Notes: a model not told the origin generated them from the letters alone. Counted from the first letter of the stretch, positions 1 to 8,169 are shown. The stretch: DNA of 64,000 nucleotides from Lactiplantibacillus dongliensis (GCF_005405105.1 NZ_BJDK01000018.1:1-64000); one strand, 5' to 3'. Program-made: numbers and translations.

Positions 1-73
1 CACAGAAGTCAAGCTTCTTAGCGCCGAGAGTAGTTGGGGGATCGCTCCCTGCGAGGGTAGGACGTTGCCATGC
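1..73 (+). rRNA. rrf: 5S ribosomal RNA, 3' part (cut by window start)
   Basis: The 3' two thirds of a 5S gene, matching the complete copy at 284-400 base for base except C at 10 against T at 337. It is presumably the last gene of an rRNA operon whose 16S and 23S genes lie outside the window. Confidence 0.93.
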
Positions 74-81
74 GATTTTAT

Positions 82-154
82 GGAGGATTAGCTCAGTTGG
101 GAGAGCGTCTGCCTTACAAGCAGAGGGTCACAGGTTCGAGCCCTGTATCCTCCA
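82..154 (+). tRNA. tRNA-Val (TAC)
   Basis: Complete cloverleaf with a 7-bp acceptor stem (ggaggat/atcctcc), anticodon TAC and TTCGAGC T loop. The 3' CCA is not encoded. First member of the duplicated 5S-Val-Lys unit. Confidence 0.95.
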
Positions 155-157
155 TTT

Positions 158-230
158 GAGCCGTTAGCTCAGTTGGTAGAGCATCTGACTTTTAATCAGA
201 GGGTCGACAGTTCGAGACTGTCACGGCTCA
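158..230 (+). tRNA. tRNA-Lys (TTT)
   Basis: Cloverleaf with acceptor gagccgt/acggctc and anticodon TTT. No encoded CCA. Lies 3 bp after tRNA-Val. Confidence 0.95.
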
Positions 231-283
231 TTTAACCGGAAGGTTAAATGGATATTCTAATTTAATACCCAAAGTTCCAATAG

Positions 284-400
284 TGTGGTAGCGATAGCGG
301 GAAGGATACACCTGTTCCCATGTCGAACACAGAAGTTAAGCTTCTTAGCGCCGAGAGTAGTTGGGGGATCGCTCCCTGCGAGGGTAGGACGTTGCCATGC
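284..400 (+). rRNA. rrf: 5S ribosomal RNA, complete
   Basis: A 117-nt 5S rRNA starting TGTGGTAGCGATAGC and ending TTGCCATGC, with the conserved CGAACAC loop. It belongs to the second copy of a 327-bp tandem repeat. No 16S or 23S gene precedes it, so this is an additional 5S gene inside the tRNA array. Confidence 0.95.
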
Positions 401-408
401 GATTTTAT

Positions 409-481
409 GGAGGATTAGCTCAGTTGGGAGAGCGTCTGCCTTACAAGCAGAGGGTCACAGGTTCGAGCCCTGTATCCTCCA
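409..481 (+). tRNA. tRNA-Val (TAC), second copy
   Basis: Identical to the gene at 82-154, offset exactly 327 bp. CCA not encoded. Confidence 0.95.
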
Positions 482-484
482 TTT

Positions 485-557
485 GAGCCGTTAGCTCAGT
501 TGGTAGAGCATCTGACTTTTAATCAGAGGGTCGACAGTTCGAGACTGTCACGGCTCA
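485..557 (+). tRNA. tRNA-Lys (TTT), second copy
   Basis: Identical to the gene at 158-230, offset exactly 327 bp. CCA not encoded. Confidence 0.95.
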
Positions 558-597
558 TTGTTCAATGATTCGCCAATAAAAGAAATCAAAAAAGTTG

Positions 598-626
598 TTG
601 ATTTATATAACTAGTCATGATAAGAT
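598..626 (+). promoter_or_regulatory. Possible promoter for the downstream tRNA array
   Basis: TTGATT at 598-603 and TAAGAT at 621-626 with 17 bp between them, in an AT-rich gap before tRNA-Thr. It could drive the remaining tRNAs independently of the rRNA promoter. Confidence 0.4.
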
Positions 627-654
627 AATATAGTTGTGTTAATCATCAGGTCAT

Positions 655-727
655 GCCGACTTAGCTCAGCTGGCAGAGCATCTGTCTTGTAAACAGGGGG
701 TCGGAGGTTCGAATCCTCTAGTCGGCA
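655..727 (+). tRNA. tRNA-Thr (TGT)
   Basis: Acceptor gccgact/agtcggc and anticodon TGT. No encoded CCA. Confidence 0.95.
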
Positions 728-742
728 TTAACTGAATATTAT

Positions 743-814
743 GCGGAAGTAGTTCAGTGGTAGAACATCACCTTGCCATGGTGGGGGTCGCGGGTTCGAA
801 TCCCGTCTTCCGCT
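743..814 (+). tRNA. tRNA-Gly (GCC)
   Basis: Acceptor gcggaag/cttccgc, anticodon GCC and a short D loop. Discriminator T; CCA not encoded. Confidence 0.95.
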
Positions 815-828
815 TTTCATCAAGTGCT

Positions 829-914
829 GCCGGGGTGGCGGAATTGGCAGACGCACAGGACTTAAAATCCTGCGGTTAGTGATAACCGTACCGGTTCGAT
901 CCCGGTCCTCGGCA
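829..914 (+). tRNA. tRNA-Leu (TAA)
   Basis: Class II tRNA with a long variable arm (ggttagtgataacc) and anticodon TAA. CCA not encoded. Confidence 0.95.
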
Positions 915-924
915 CTTTTATGAA

Positions 925-998
925 GCACCCATAGCGCAATTGGATAGAGTGTCTGACTACGAATCAGAAGGTTGTAGGTTCGACTCCTACTGGGTGCA
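925..998 (+). tRNA. tRNA-Arg (ACG)
   Basis: Acceptor gcaccca/tgggtgc and anticodon ACG. The A34 of this isoacceptor is normally deaminated to inosine by TadA. CCA not encoded. Confidence 0.95.
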
Positions 999-1003
999 TA
1001 TAA

Positions 1004-1077
1004 CGGGAAGTAGCTCAGCTTGGTAGAGCACCTGGTTTGGGATCAGGGGGTCGCAGGTTCGAATCCTGTCTTCCCGA
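1004..1077 (+). tRNA. tRNA-Pro (TGG)
   Basis: Acceptor cgggaag/cttcccg and anticodon TGG. CCA not encoded. Confidence 0.95.
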
Positions 1078-1107
1078 TTAGATAATCTTTTTGGTTATTT
1101 AACAGAT

Positions 1108-1181
1108 CGCGGTGTAGCTCAGCTGGCTAGAGCGTCCGGTTCATACCCGGGAGGTCGAGGGTTCGATCCCCCCTGCCGCGA
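1108..1181 (+). tRNA. tRNA-Met (CAT), elongator type
   Basis: Anticodon CAT in a ccggttcatacccgg arm with a paired C1-G72, resembling the Bacillus elongator tRNA-Met. It lacks the initiator hallmarks seen at 1411-1484. Confidence 0.85.
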
Positions 1182-1197
1182 TAGGAATAAAGTTCTC

Positions 1198-1271
1198 GGA
1201 CCTTTAGCTCAGTTGGTTAGAGCAAACGGCTCATAACCGTTCGGTCGTAGGTTCGAGTCCTACAAGGTCCA
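1198..1271 (+). tRNA. tRNA with CAT anticodon, probably tRNA-Ile2 (lysidine-modified)
   Basis: Anticodon CAT with acceptor ggacctt/aaggtcc and stem acggc/accgt. From memory this closely resembles the Bacillus subtilis tRNA-Ile(CAU), whose C34 is converted to lysidine by TilS. Automatic annotation would often call it Met. The Ile2 identity is inferred from similarity. Confidence 0.7.
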
Positions 1272-1312
1272 TCTACTAACCATAGTGGACAAGTTCCTAG
1301 TTACATTTTTAT

Positions 1313-1402
1313 GGAGGATTACCCAAGTCTGGCTGAAGGGAACGGTCTTGAAAACCGTCAGGTGGGTCAAACCACGCGAGAGTTCGAATCTCTCATCCTC
1401 CT
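1313..1402 (+). tRNA. tRNA-Ser (TGA)
   Basis: Class II tRNA of 90 nt with a long variable arm and anticodon TGA. CCA not encoded. Confidence 0.95.
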
Positions 1403-1410
1403 TATATTAT

Positions 1411-1484
<74 letters not shown>

Positions 1485-1487
1485 TTT

Positions 1488-1562
1488 GGTCCGTTGGTCT
1501 AGTTGGTTTAGGACGCCTGCCTGTCACGCAGGAGATCACGAGTTCGAGTCTCGTACGGACCG
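1488..1562 (+). tRNA. tRNA-Asp (GTC)
   Basis: Acceptor ggtccgt/acggacc and anticodon GTC. Repeated at 2103-2177. Confidence 0.95.
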
Positions 1563-1594
1563 TTACATCAATTAAATAGAAGTATGGCTAAAAT

Positions 1595-1667
1595 GGCTCG
1601 GTAGCTCAGTCGGTAGAGCAATGGATTGAAGCTCCATGTGTCGGCAGTTCGATTCTGTCCCGCGCCA
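1595..1667 (+). tRNA. tRNA-Phe (GAA)
   Basis: Anticodon GAA. The acceptor strands ggctcgg and ccgcgcc pair except at position 4:69, where T1598 faces C1663. CCA not encoded. Confidence 0.94.
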
Positions 1668-1682
1668 TAGAGTAGTAGTGAT

Positions 1683-1753
1683 GCGGGTATAGTTTAGTGG
1701 TAAAACCACAGCCTTCCAAGCTGTTGTCGCGAGTCCGATTCTCGTTACCCGCT
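1683..1753 (+). tRNA. tRNA-Gly (TCC)
   Basis: Acceptor gcgggta/tacccgc and anticodon TCC; the short D arm is typical of bacterial tRNA-Gly. The T loop reads TCCGATT rather than TTCGATT, a departure from the usual T54-T55. Confidence 0.93.
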
Positions 1754-1758
1754 TTTAT

Positions 1759-1832
1759 GGGCCTATAGCTCAGTTGGTGAGAGCGCACGCCTGATAAGCG
1801 TGAGGTCGATGGTTCGAGTCCATTTAGGCCCA
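1759..1832 (+). tRNA. tRNA-Ile (GAT)
   Basis: Acceptor gggccta/taggccc and anticodon GAT. CCA not encoded. Confidence 0.95.
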
Positions 1833-1834
1833 TT

Positions 1835-1922
1835 GGAGAAGTACTCAAGTGGCTGAAGAGGTGCCCCTGCTAAGGGTATAGATCGCGCAAGCGGTGCGAG
1901 GGTTCGAATCCCTCCTTCTCCG
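1835..1922 (+). tRNA. tRNA-Ser (GCT)
   Basis: Class II tRNA with a long variable arm and anticodon GCT. It starts 2 bp after tRNA-Ile. Confidence 0.95.
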
Positions 1923-1943
1923 TAGTTCTATTATTATAAATAT

Positions 1944-2016
1944 GACCCCTTGGTCAAGTGGTTTAAGACACTGCCCTTTCACGGCAGTAACATGGGTTCG
2001 AATCCCGTAGGGGTCA
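1944..2016 (+). tRNA. tRNA-Glu (TTC)
   Basis: Acceptor gacccct/aggggtc and anticodon TTC. CCA not encoded. Confidence 0.94.
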
Positions 2017-2025
2017 TTACATTAT

Positions 2026-2099
<74 letters not shown>

Positions 2100-2102
2100 T
2101 TT

Positions 2103-2177
2103 GGTCCGTTGGTCTAGTTGGTTTAGGACGCCTGCCTGTCACGCAGGAGATCACGAGTTCGAGTCTCGTACGGACCG
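2103..2177 (+). tRNA. tRNA-Asp (GTC), second copy
   Basis: Identical to 1488-1562. Last gene of the array, followed by a terminator. Confidence 0.95.
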
Positions 2178-2188
2178 TCCTTAATATG

Positions 2189-2225
2189 AAACGTCTATCA
2201 ATGATAATTGGTAGATGTTTTTTTA
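2189..2225 (+). terminator. Rho-independent terminator of the tRNA array
   Basis: Stem aacgtctatca / tggtagatgtt (with G-T pairs) followed by a run of seven or more T. Confidence 0.8.
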
Positions 2226-2764
2226 TATGCTCTTTTTTAAAGGGAGCATGAACCAGTACAATGACGATCTGGCATAAAGCTCGGTTGGCGTGTTCGGCTA
2301 TTAGATGGGTTTTCAAGAGGGAACCTGGCGCTATTTGATACTGGTTGTAACTCTCAATAACCGATGAGTAACGGGCTGCAGTCGTGATGCTTTCTTAATG
2401 ATTCAGTAGCCGGGTATATAAGAGTTAAGTGTCAGCTTTGTGGCTATCTCACTTAAGAATAATTGAAAGGTTGTTTGGCAGTGTTTTTACGTTTGACCTG
2501 ATCATTTACGACTGTCTGTATTGGTAATTATTAGTGTGAAAAATAGCATGGGCTAAGATAACAACAAGCAGAGGAAATAACGGTAACCAGGATAACAACG
2601 ATAGCAAGGGGTTAAAGTAGCCAAACGCTTACAGCGCTAATGATAATTGGTCTTATCAGGAGCGACTAAGCTATTGCCGGTTAGACAGACGTCAAATCGT
2701 TCGGGTAATTTGCTAATAGGCCTTTACTGCAATAATAATTAATTAAAATGGTAATAAAAATCTA
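2226..2764. other. Gene-free spacer between the tRNA array and the serS leader
   Basis: About 540 bp with no open frame that has a ribosome-binding site, no clear stable RNA and no copy of the dispersed repeat family. A short hairpin (tgctctttttt...gggagca) lies near 2228-2250. Confidence 0.6.
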
Positions 2765-2793
2765 TTGACTTTGATGGAGACCTGCGTTAAATT
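2765..2793 (+). promoter_or_regulatory. serS T-box promoter
   Basis: TTGACT at 2765-2770 and TAAATT at 2788-2793 separated by 17 bp. The predicted transcript start near 2800 fits the length of the T-box leader. Confidence 0.6.
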
Positions 2794-2799
2794 AAAAGA

Positions 2800-3031
2800 G
2801 TAATGAAAGCGCAAACATAATGGTCAGTAAGCAACCTGCTTGTCCAGAGAGCTAACGGTTAGTGGGAGTTAGTTAAGTTACGGTTGGTGAATCCGCCATT
2901 TAGCGTATGGTTTCGAGATAAGAAGCCACGGTGAGACGTTATACTCGTGAGCGCATGTGTATGCATTAAATTGGGTGGTACCACGTTGATAAGCAACGTC
3001 CCATAGTCTACTTCAGACTATGGGACGTTTT
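2800..3031 (+). promoter_or_regulatory. T-box leader controlling serS (uncharged tRNA-Ser sensor)
   Basis: The T-box sequence TTGGGTGGTACCACG is at 2971-2985, followed by a terminator of 15 bp (aacgtcccatagtct / agactatgggacgtt, 2995-3029) with a T run. Uncharged tRNA would stabilise the antiterminator and allow serS transcription. A candidate specifier is TCC at 2892-2894, near the 3' side of stem I; this assignment is tentative and was made without folding. Confidence 0.88.
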
Positions 3032-3052
3032 ATTATGAGGAGGGGTTATATC

Positions 3053-4330
3053 ATGTTAAATGCTAAATTTATTCGTCAAAATCCAGAGTTGGTTAAGGCT
3101 AAGTTGCAAACGCGGAAAGTGGATCCGGCTGAAGTTGAAACTTATCTAGCTTTAGATCAGCAAAATCGAGAGGCCATTACTAAAATAGAAGGTCTGAAAC
3201 GTCAAAAGAATCAATTAACACAGCAAGTAAGCCAAAATGATCCCCAGACTGCTGCTGGGCAGGCGTTAATTACTGAAGTGAAAACCATGAATACTGAGAT
3301 TAAACAAGCAGAAGTTGCCCAAGGTGAGCTTAATGAACGCCTTAACTATCTAGCCGTGCGTTTTCCTAACTTGCCAGCTGATGATCTTCCGGTGGGGCCA
3401 GATGAGGCTAGCAACGTGGAAATGCGCACCTATGGCACAATTCCGACATTTGCGTTCAAGCCGAAAGCACACTGGGAACTAGGTGAAAGCTTAGGCATTC
3501 TAGATTTTGATCGTGCGGCCAAGGTTGCTGGGGCACGGTTTGTCTACTACAAGGATGCTGGTGCCTTATTGGAGCGGGCAGTCTATAACTTTATGTTAGA
3601 CTTGCATACTCAAAAGCAAGGGTATCATGAAGTGATTCCACCGTATTTGGTGAATGCGCAAACGATGTATGGCACTGGACAGTTTCCTAAATTTAAGGAA
3701 GATGTTTACACGGTAGAATCATCTGGTATGACGTTGATTCCGACAGCTGAAGTTCCGTTGACCAATTATTACGCGAATGAAATCTTAACGGAAGCCCAAT
3801 TACCAACCTACTTCACCGCACTAACGCCATGTTATCGCTCTGAAGCGGGTAGTGCCGGTCGTGATACCCGTGGCTTGATTCGAATGCATCAATTCCATAA
3901 AGTCGAAATGGTGAAATATTGTAAACCCGAAGATTCGGCAGCCGAGCTTGAGAAGTTAACTGACAATGCTGAGGAGGTCTTGCGTGAATTGGGATTGGCA
4001 TATCACGTTATTAAGTTATCAACGGGTGATACTGGTTTTTCAGCGGCTAAAACTTATGACATTGAGGTCTGGATGCCGGAACAGGGGGTCTATCGCGAAA
4101 TTAGTTCTTGTTCTAATTGTTTGGATTTCCAGGCGCGGCGGGCAATGATTCGTTACCGTAAAGCAGATGGTAGTGTTGCGTACGTGCATACGTTGAACGG
4201 GTCAGGGCTCGCGGTTGGCCGAACGGTAGCGGCCATTTTAGAAAATTATCAACAAGCGGATGGTTCAGTTAAGATTCCTAAGGTGTTACAACGCTATACT
4301 AATGGCTTAACTGAAATAAAATTATTATGA
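3053..4330 (+). CDS. serS: Seryl-tRNA synthetase
   Basis: Charges tRNA-Ser with serine in the cytoplasm. The 425-residue protein has the class II layout. An N-terminal coiled-coil tRNA-binding arm (about residues 1-110) is followed by the catalytic domain with motif 2 ([17 protein letters not shown], then HQFHKVEM) and motif 3 ([15 protein letters not shown]). The ATG at 3053 is chosen because GAGGAGGGG lies just upstream. An in-frame start at 3020 sits inside the T-box terminator stem and would add residues foreign to the family. The gene is controlled by the T-box leader and is followed by genes that break serine down, so charging and catabolism of the same amino acid sit side by side. Confidence 0.97.
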   Translation: MLNAKFIRQNPELVKAKLQTRKVDPAEVETYLALDQQNREAITKIEGLKRQKNQLTQQVSQNDPQTAAGQALITEVKTMNTEIKQAEVAQGELNERLNYLAVRFPNLPADDLPVGPDEASNVEMRTYGTIPTFAFKPKAHWELGESLGILDFDRAAKVAGARFVYYKDAGALLERAVYNFMLDLHTQKQGYHEVIPPYLVNAQTMYGTGQFPKFKEDVYTVESSGMTLIPTAEVPLTNYYANEILTEAQLPTYFTALTPCYRSEAGSAGRDTRGLIRMHQFHKVEMVKYCKPEDSAAELEKLTDNAEEVLRELGLAYHVIKLSTGDTGFSAAKTYDIEVWMPEQGVYREISSCSNCLDFQARRAMIRYRKADGSVAYVHTLNGSGLAVGRTVAAILENYQQADGSVKIPKVLQRYTNGLTEIKLL

Positions 4331-4382
4331 GAATAAATTATTATTCTAGTAATTTAATTAAACAATAAATCCTTTAATACCA

Positions 4383-4421
4383 ACAAAGTGAGTGCTTGAG
4401 TTAATCAAGCACTCACTTTGT
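4383..4421. terminator. Long inverted repeat after serS, probable terminator
   Basis: Perfect 17-bp stem (acaaagtgagtgcttga / tcaagcactcactttgt) with a 5-nt loop. The T-rich tail is inside the stem and there is no long T tract after it, so termination is likely but not certain. Confidence 0.65.
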
Positions 4422-4485
4422 CTTAATGTAGGGACTTAGTTAATGAGCAACTGTCATCAGCTTCACATGCAGTGAATCTATATTG

Positions 4486-4503
4486 ATGATAATCTTTTAT
4501 CAT
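4486..4503. promoter_or_regulatory. Candidate operator upstream of the serine dehydratase operon
   Basis: Perfect 7-bp inverted repeat ATGATAA-TCTT-TTATCAT, 95 bp before the permease gene. A related repeat (TGATA-N6-TATCA, 7323-7338) precedes the YheO-type regulator gene. A shared binding site for that regulator is an inference. Confidence 0.4.
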
Positions 4504-4597
4504 AAATGAAAGGGCTTCCATCAGTGGCAAAGGCAAATTATTGAAGGTTTAGCAATTTTTCAAGGCTAATGGAGCTCATCAATGAGGAGGATTTATC

Positions 4598-5650
4598 ATG
4601 CAAATAATTTTAGGCGTCTTAGTATTACTTAGTGTGATCGCGGTGATGACGTTATTTACATTTAAAGCACCCCAGGGTCAAAAGGCAGTCAGTGCCCTTT
4701 CCGGGGCAGCCTGTGCCACGTTCTTACCACAAGCGTTTCTTAGTTACGCGATTGGTGGCGTGTTCCATCTGGACTTTGTGAAGCAAATTGGGGACACGAT
4801 GGGGTCATTAGGTGGCTTAGCGGCGGGGGCGTTAGTGCCATTAGCGTTTGGCATCAATCCGGTCTTTGCTATTCTACTCGGCGTTTCCTTATTGAAAGTT
4901 AAATTATTACCTGCTTTTATCGCCGCTTATTTGGTTTCTTTCCTAATTAAAGAAATTCAAAAACGTGTGACGGATGGCTTAGACTTGATTATCATTGTGT
5001 TGGTCGGTCCAATCTTAGTAAATTTTGTTGCTGGGCTAATTTCACCGGTAGTTTTAATGATTTTGAACACGATTGGTGGGACAATTATAACAGCTACAAA
5101 AGGTAATCCATATGTCATGGGTGCCGTCTTAGGGGCCATCATTCCATTAGTCGGGATGACGCCGCTATCGTCGATGGTCCTGACCAGTTTGATTGGTTTG
5201 ACAGGGGTGCCAATGGCGATTGGAGCCTTAGGGTGTACCGGGAATTCTTTCCTAAACCTCAGCTTCTTTCGGAAGATGAAGTTTGGTGACAAATCAACGA
5301 CTTTGGCCGTTACGATTGAACCACTAACGCAGATTGATGTGATTGCGGCGAATCCGGTGCCTATCTTTGTGACCAACGCGCTGGCGGGAGCGGTCAATGG
5401 GATTATCGTGACCGCTTTAGGCTTGGTCATCAATGTGACCGGGATGGCAACCCCGTGGGCCGGACTGATTGTCGCCTTTGGCATGAATCCAGTTGTGAAA
5501 GTCTTAATTGCCGTTAGTTTGATCTTTATCAATAGTACGATTTGGGCTTATATCGGTGCTTGGCTCTTTAAAAACTTTAAAATTCATACCGTTACGGAAG
5601 TTCGTGCCGCCGATCAAGTCGAGGCACCAGCAGCGACAGCAAAAGCTTAA
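4598..5650 (+). CDS. Multi-pass membrane protein of the PTS_EIIC_2-like family, putative serine-linked permease
   Basis: A 350-residue very hydrophobic protein with roughly ten predicted membrane segments, glycine-rich loops and a short polar alanine-rich tail. It resembles proteins annotated PTS_EIIC_2 (an EIIC-like domain), but I see no EIIA or EIIB domain or phosphorylation site, so it need not be a true PTS component. It starts at ATG 4598 after GAGGAGG and is followed 36 bp later by the serine dehydratase genes. This context suggests it carries serine or a related compound, but the substrate cannot be read from the sequence. A long C-terminal run of A/E residues ends the protein. Confidence 0.75.
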   Translation: MQIILGVLVLLSVIAVMTLFTFKAPQGQKAVSALSGAACATFLPQAFLSYAIGGVFHLDFVKQIGDTMGSLGGLAAGALVPLAFGINPVFAILLGVSLLKVKLLPAFIAAYLVSFLIKEIQKRVTDGLDLIIIVLVGPILVNFVAGLISPVVLMILNTIGGTIITATKGNPYVMGAVLGAIIPLVGMTPLSSMVLTSLIGLTGVPMAIGALGCTGNSFLNLSFFRKMKFGDKSTTLAVTIEPLTQIDVIAANPVPIFVTNALAGAVNGIIVTALGLVINVTGMATPWAGLIVAFGMNPVVKVLIAVSLIFINSTIWAYIGAWLFKNFKIHTVTEVRAADQVEAPAATAKA

Positions 5651-5686
5651 GAGATCAAGGCATGATTTAAATGGAGGTTGACAACA

Positions 5687-6340
5687 ATGACAGTTAATTA
5701 TAAAAGTGTTTTTGATATTATTGGGCCCATTATGATTGGACCATCGAGTTCGCATACCGCTGGGGCTTGTGCCATTGGTCGCGCCGCCAACAGTATCTTT
5801 AAAGATAAGCCGACCGAAATTGTCATTCATTATTACGAATCCTTTGCGCAGACGCACAAAGGGCATGGTACCGATTATGCAATTATTAGCGGCGTATTAG
5901 GCTTTGATCCCGATGACAGCCGAGTGCCTTATGCGATTGGCTTAGCTCGGGATCAGGGGATTACCATTACGTTTATTGAAGAACCGGGCGATAGTCCAAT
6001 CAATCATCCGAATACCGCGATTGTTGATTTGAAGAATGAGACGAAAAAAGTGACGGTTGCCGGCTGCTCAATTGGTGGCGGGACCATCGAAATCCGTGAG
6101 ATCAAGATGGATGGCTTCGATATTAAGCCAAAAGGCCCCCTTCCAATTTTGTTAGTCCAGGGCGGTGAAAATGATCATCAGAATGTGACGAAACAGTTGG
6201 CAGATTTGACGAAAGTGAACGATCAGCAACGTTACCAGACCGCGCGCGGTAATTTGTACGAATATGATTTGGATCGGCGCTTGAAGCACGACGAGATTAC
6301 CAAGCTGGCCGAAAATCACACGACGATGGTTTACTTATAG
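5687..6340 (+). CDS. sdaAB: L-serine dehydratase, beta subunit
   Basis: With the alpha subunit it deaminates L-serine to pyruvate and ammonia using an iron-sulfur cluster rather than pyridoxal phosphate. The 217-residue protein has the N-terminal signature GPIMIGPSSSHTAGA, a conserved FAQTHKGHGTD segment and a C-terminal ACT-like region (about residues 145-217), as in Firmicute two-subunit enzymes. ATG 5687 is preferred because GGAGG (5673-5677) is correctly spaced. An upstream TTG at 5678 abuts that site. It lies between the putative permease and the alpha subunit, consistent with one operon. In lactobacilli this enzyme feeds serine into pyruvate metabolism. Confidence 0.93.
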   Translation: MTVNYKSVFDIIGPIMIGPSSSHTAGACAIGRAANSIFKDKPTEIVIHYYESFAQTHKGHGTDYAIISGVLGFDPDDSRVPYAIGLARDQGITITFIEEPGDSPINHPNTAIVDLKNETKKVTVAGCSIGGGTIEIREIKMDGFDIKPKGPLPILLVQGGENDHQNVTKQLADLTKVNDQQRYQTARGNLYEYDLDRRLKHDEITKLAENHTTMVYL

Positions 6341-6351
6341 GGGTGACGAAC

Positions 6352-7242
6352 ATGTATATGAGTATTGCGGAATTAGTATCAGCATCAATGACCCAGCACC
6401 AACCGGTCTATGAATTAATGATTGAACAGGAAATGGCCACTTCTAACTGTACTCGTGCAGAAGTCTGGCATACGATGGGCCGAAACTTAGATGTGATGGA
6501 GGCAGCCGTAAAAAAAGGCGCTGCGGGCGATGGCGTTTATTCGACGACTGGCTTAACGGGCGGCGAAGCGGTGTTATTAAAGAAGTATCGGCAAACCGGG
6601 CATACCTTGTCTGGTGATGTGATGATGCAAGCTGTTCAAAATGCAATTTCAACTAATGAAGTTAATGCGGCGATGGGCGTTGTTTGCGCGACGCCAACTG
6701 CTGGTTCAACGGGGACACTGCCTGGCGTTGTCTTCGCTCTGAAAGATCGACTAGACTTGACACGTGATCAGATGATCCAGTTCTTATTTACAGCGGGAGC
6801 TTATGGCATGGTGATTGCCAATAATGCCAGTATTGCTGGTGCAACGGGTGGTTGTCAGGCCGAAGTCGGGAGTGCTTCAGCGATGGGAGCGGCTGCGGCC
6901 GTTGAAGTGGCTGGGGGTACCGCTGAGCAAAGTTCCGAAGCGTTAGCGATGGCCATCAGTAACTTGTTGGGGCTGGTCTGTGATCCGGTTGCCGGTCTAG
7001 TTGAATTACCATGCGTGAAGCGGAATGCGATTGGGGTCGGTAATGCGTTGATTGCGGCGGACATGGCGTTAGCTGGCTGTACCAACAAGATTCCAGCCGA
7101 TGAAGTGATCATGGCGATGGATAAAGTCGGGAAGGGCTTACCGCGAGCTTTACGGGAAACCGGTCTGGGTGGTTTAGCCGCCACACCGACTGCGATTCGA
7201 ATGGAAGAAAAGATCTTTGGCAAGGCCCAAGCTAAAGCTTAG
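6352..7242 (+). CDS. sdaAA: L-serine dehydratase, alpha (iron-sulfur) subunit
   Basis: Catalytic subunit of the iron-sulfur L-serine dehydratase. The 296-residue protein has the glycine/alanine-rich SDH alpha fold. Its cysteines in VVCATPTAGSTG, GGCQAEVG and CDPVAGLVELPC match the family's cluster-binding positions. GGGGTG before the ATG at 6352 supports that start; GTG at 6343 would overlap it. The gene begins 11 bp after sdaAB, so the subunits are very likely co-translated. An oxygen-labile cluster implies activity mainly under low oxygen, which is family knowledge. Confidence 0.93.
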   Translation: MYMSIAELVSASMTQHQPVYELMIEQEMATSNCTRAEVWHTMGRNLDVMEAAVKKGAAGDGVYSTTGLTGGEAVLLKKYRQTGHTLSGDVMMQAVQNAISTNEVNAAMGVVCATPTAGSTGTLPGVVFALKDRLDLTRDQMIQFLFTAGAYGMVIANNASIAGATGGCQAEVGSASAMGAAAAVEVAGGTAEQSSEALAMAISNLLGLVCDPVAGLVELPCVKRNAIGVGNALIAADMALAGCTNKIPADEVIMAMDKVGKGLPRALRETGLGGLAATPTAIRMEEKIFGKAQAKA

Positions 7243-7322
7243 TACGAGTGGAAAGATGGTGGCTACTTGGTGGTCATTGTCTTTTTTGTTAGTTATCGTT
7301 GTATACGCTAACATTATTATTG

Positions 7323-7338
7323 TGATAAAATAGTATCA
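7323..7338. promoter_or_regulatory. Candidate operator upstream of the YheO-type regulator
   Basis: Imperfect inverted repeat TGATA-AAATAG-TATCA overlapping a likely -10 (TGATAA). The half-sites match those of the perfect repeat at 4486-4503. Confidence 0.35.
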
Positions 7339-7398
7339 TATGATTGGCAGTCATGGTTGAGTGATCAAGTGGGGGCTATCTTTAATGAGGTGAGTGAT

Positions 7399-8148
7399 AT
7401 GAAAAAAACGTTATCAGCAAAACAAGCTTATATTCGAGAATTTATTCCGTTCGTGGACTTTTTAGCCGATATTTTGGGACCCAATAGTGAGGTTGTATTG
7501 AATGACTTATTAGACTTAGATCATTCGGTCGTGGCTATTCGAAATTCACATATTTCACACCGGCAAGTCGGCGACCCGGCGACCGATTTGGCGTTGCGCA
7601 CGATGAAGGCCGGCCGCGCCGAAAAGCGCGATTACTTAGCGAATTACAAAGGTGTGACCCACGGCAAGTATCCGATGCGGTCATCAACTTACTTCCTGCG
7701 CCTAGCGGGTGAAATCGTGGGGATGATTTGTATTAATACGGATGAGAGTGACTTAGATGAGCTACAGCAGCAAGTTACTAAAATCATGCAGGATTATAAA
7801 CATCTAAATGTAGCGCATCTTAATACTCCGAAAGCGGAGGCGACTTCAGCCGACGACCCACATGAGTCACCGGTGGCCCCAGAACATCTGACAACTTCGA
7901 TTACTGACTTGGCACGTGAAGTCACGCAGGCAGTGTGTGCCGAATATGGGGTTTCGGTTGAATACTTAAAACAAAATGAGAAACTCGAGATTGTTCGAAA
8001 TCTGTATCATCAAGGGTACTTTCTCTTGAAGGATTCCGTCAGTGAAGTGGCAAAAATTATTAAAGTGTCGGATCCCAGTGTGTATCGTTATTTACAAACG
8101 GTTAAATATGAAGATTCAGATCATGATCAGGACACGTCGACGGACTAA
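7399..8148 (+). CDS. YheO/DauR-type transcriptional regulator
   Basis: A 249-residue protein with an N-terminal YheO-like PAS domain (about residues 10-120, including LGPNSEVVLNDL and GMICINTD) and a C-terminal helix-turn-helix (about 190-245, ending VSDPSVYRYLQTVKYE). This is the layout of the YheO/DauR family. A linker of about 40 residues rich in acidic and alanine residues joins the domains. ATG 7399 follows GAGGTG at the right distance; a further upstream GTG frame lacks one. Position directly after sdaAA and similar inverted repeats before both transcription units suggest it regulates serine catabolism. The effector is unknown. Confidence 0.8.
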   Translation: MKKTLSAKQAYIREFIPFVDFLADILGPNSEVVLNDLLDLDHSVVAIRNSHISHRQVGDPATDLALRTMKAGRAEKRDYLANYKGVTHGKYPMRSSTYFLRLAGEIVGMICINTDESDLDELQQQVTKIMQDYKHLNVAHLNTPKAEATSADDPHESPVAPEHLTTSITDLAREVTQAVCAEYGVSVEYLKQNEKLEIVRNLYHQGYFLLKDSVSEVAKIIKVSDPSVYRYLQTVKYEDSDHDQDTSTD

Positions 8149-8169
8149 ATAATGACTCAAATTGCAACT

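Larger units (their letters stand above)
1..557 (+). repeat. Tandem duplication of a 5S-tRNA(Val)-tRNA(Lys) unit, 327-bp period
   Basis: Bases 1-230 repeat at 328-557 with one visible difference (C10/T337) in the 5S gene. The first unit is cut by the window start. The near identity implies recent duplication or ongoing gene conversion. Confidence 0.93.

Noticed and set aside
285-494. Open frame over the 5S and tRNA genes
   Set aside because: It overlaps structural RNA genes and has no ribosome-binding site.
2806-2819. cre-like sequence in the serS leader
   Set aside because: TGAAAGCGCAAACA has a mismatch at a conserved position and falls in the T-box stem I region, which explains its conservation better.
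4957-5532. 191-residue minus-strand open frame
   Set aside because: It lies entirely antisense to the permease gene; composition (Ile, Pro, Thr) reflects the reverse of a hydrophobic gene and no start site is seen.
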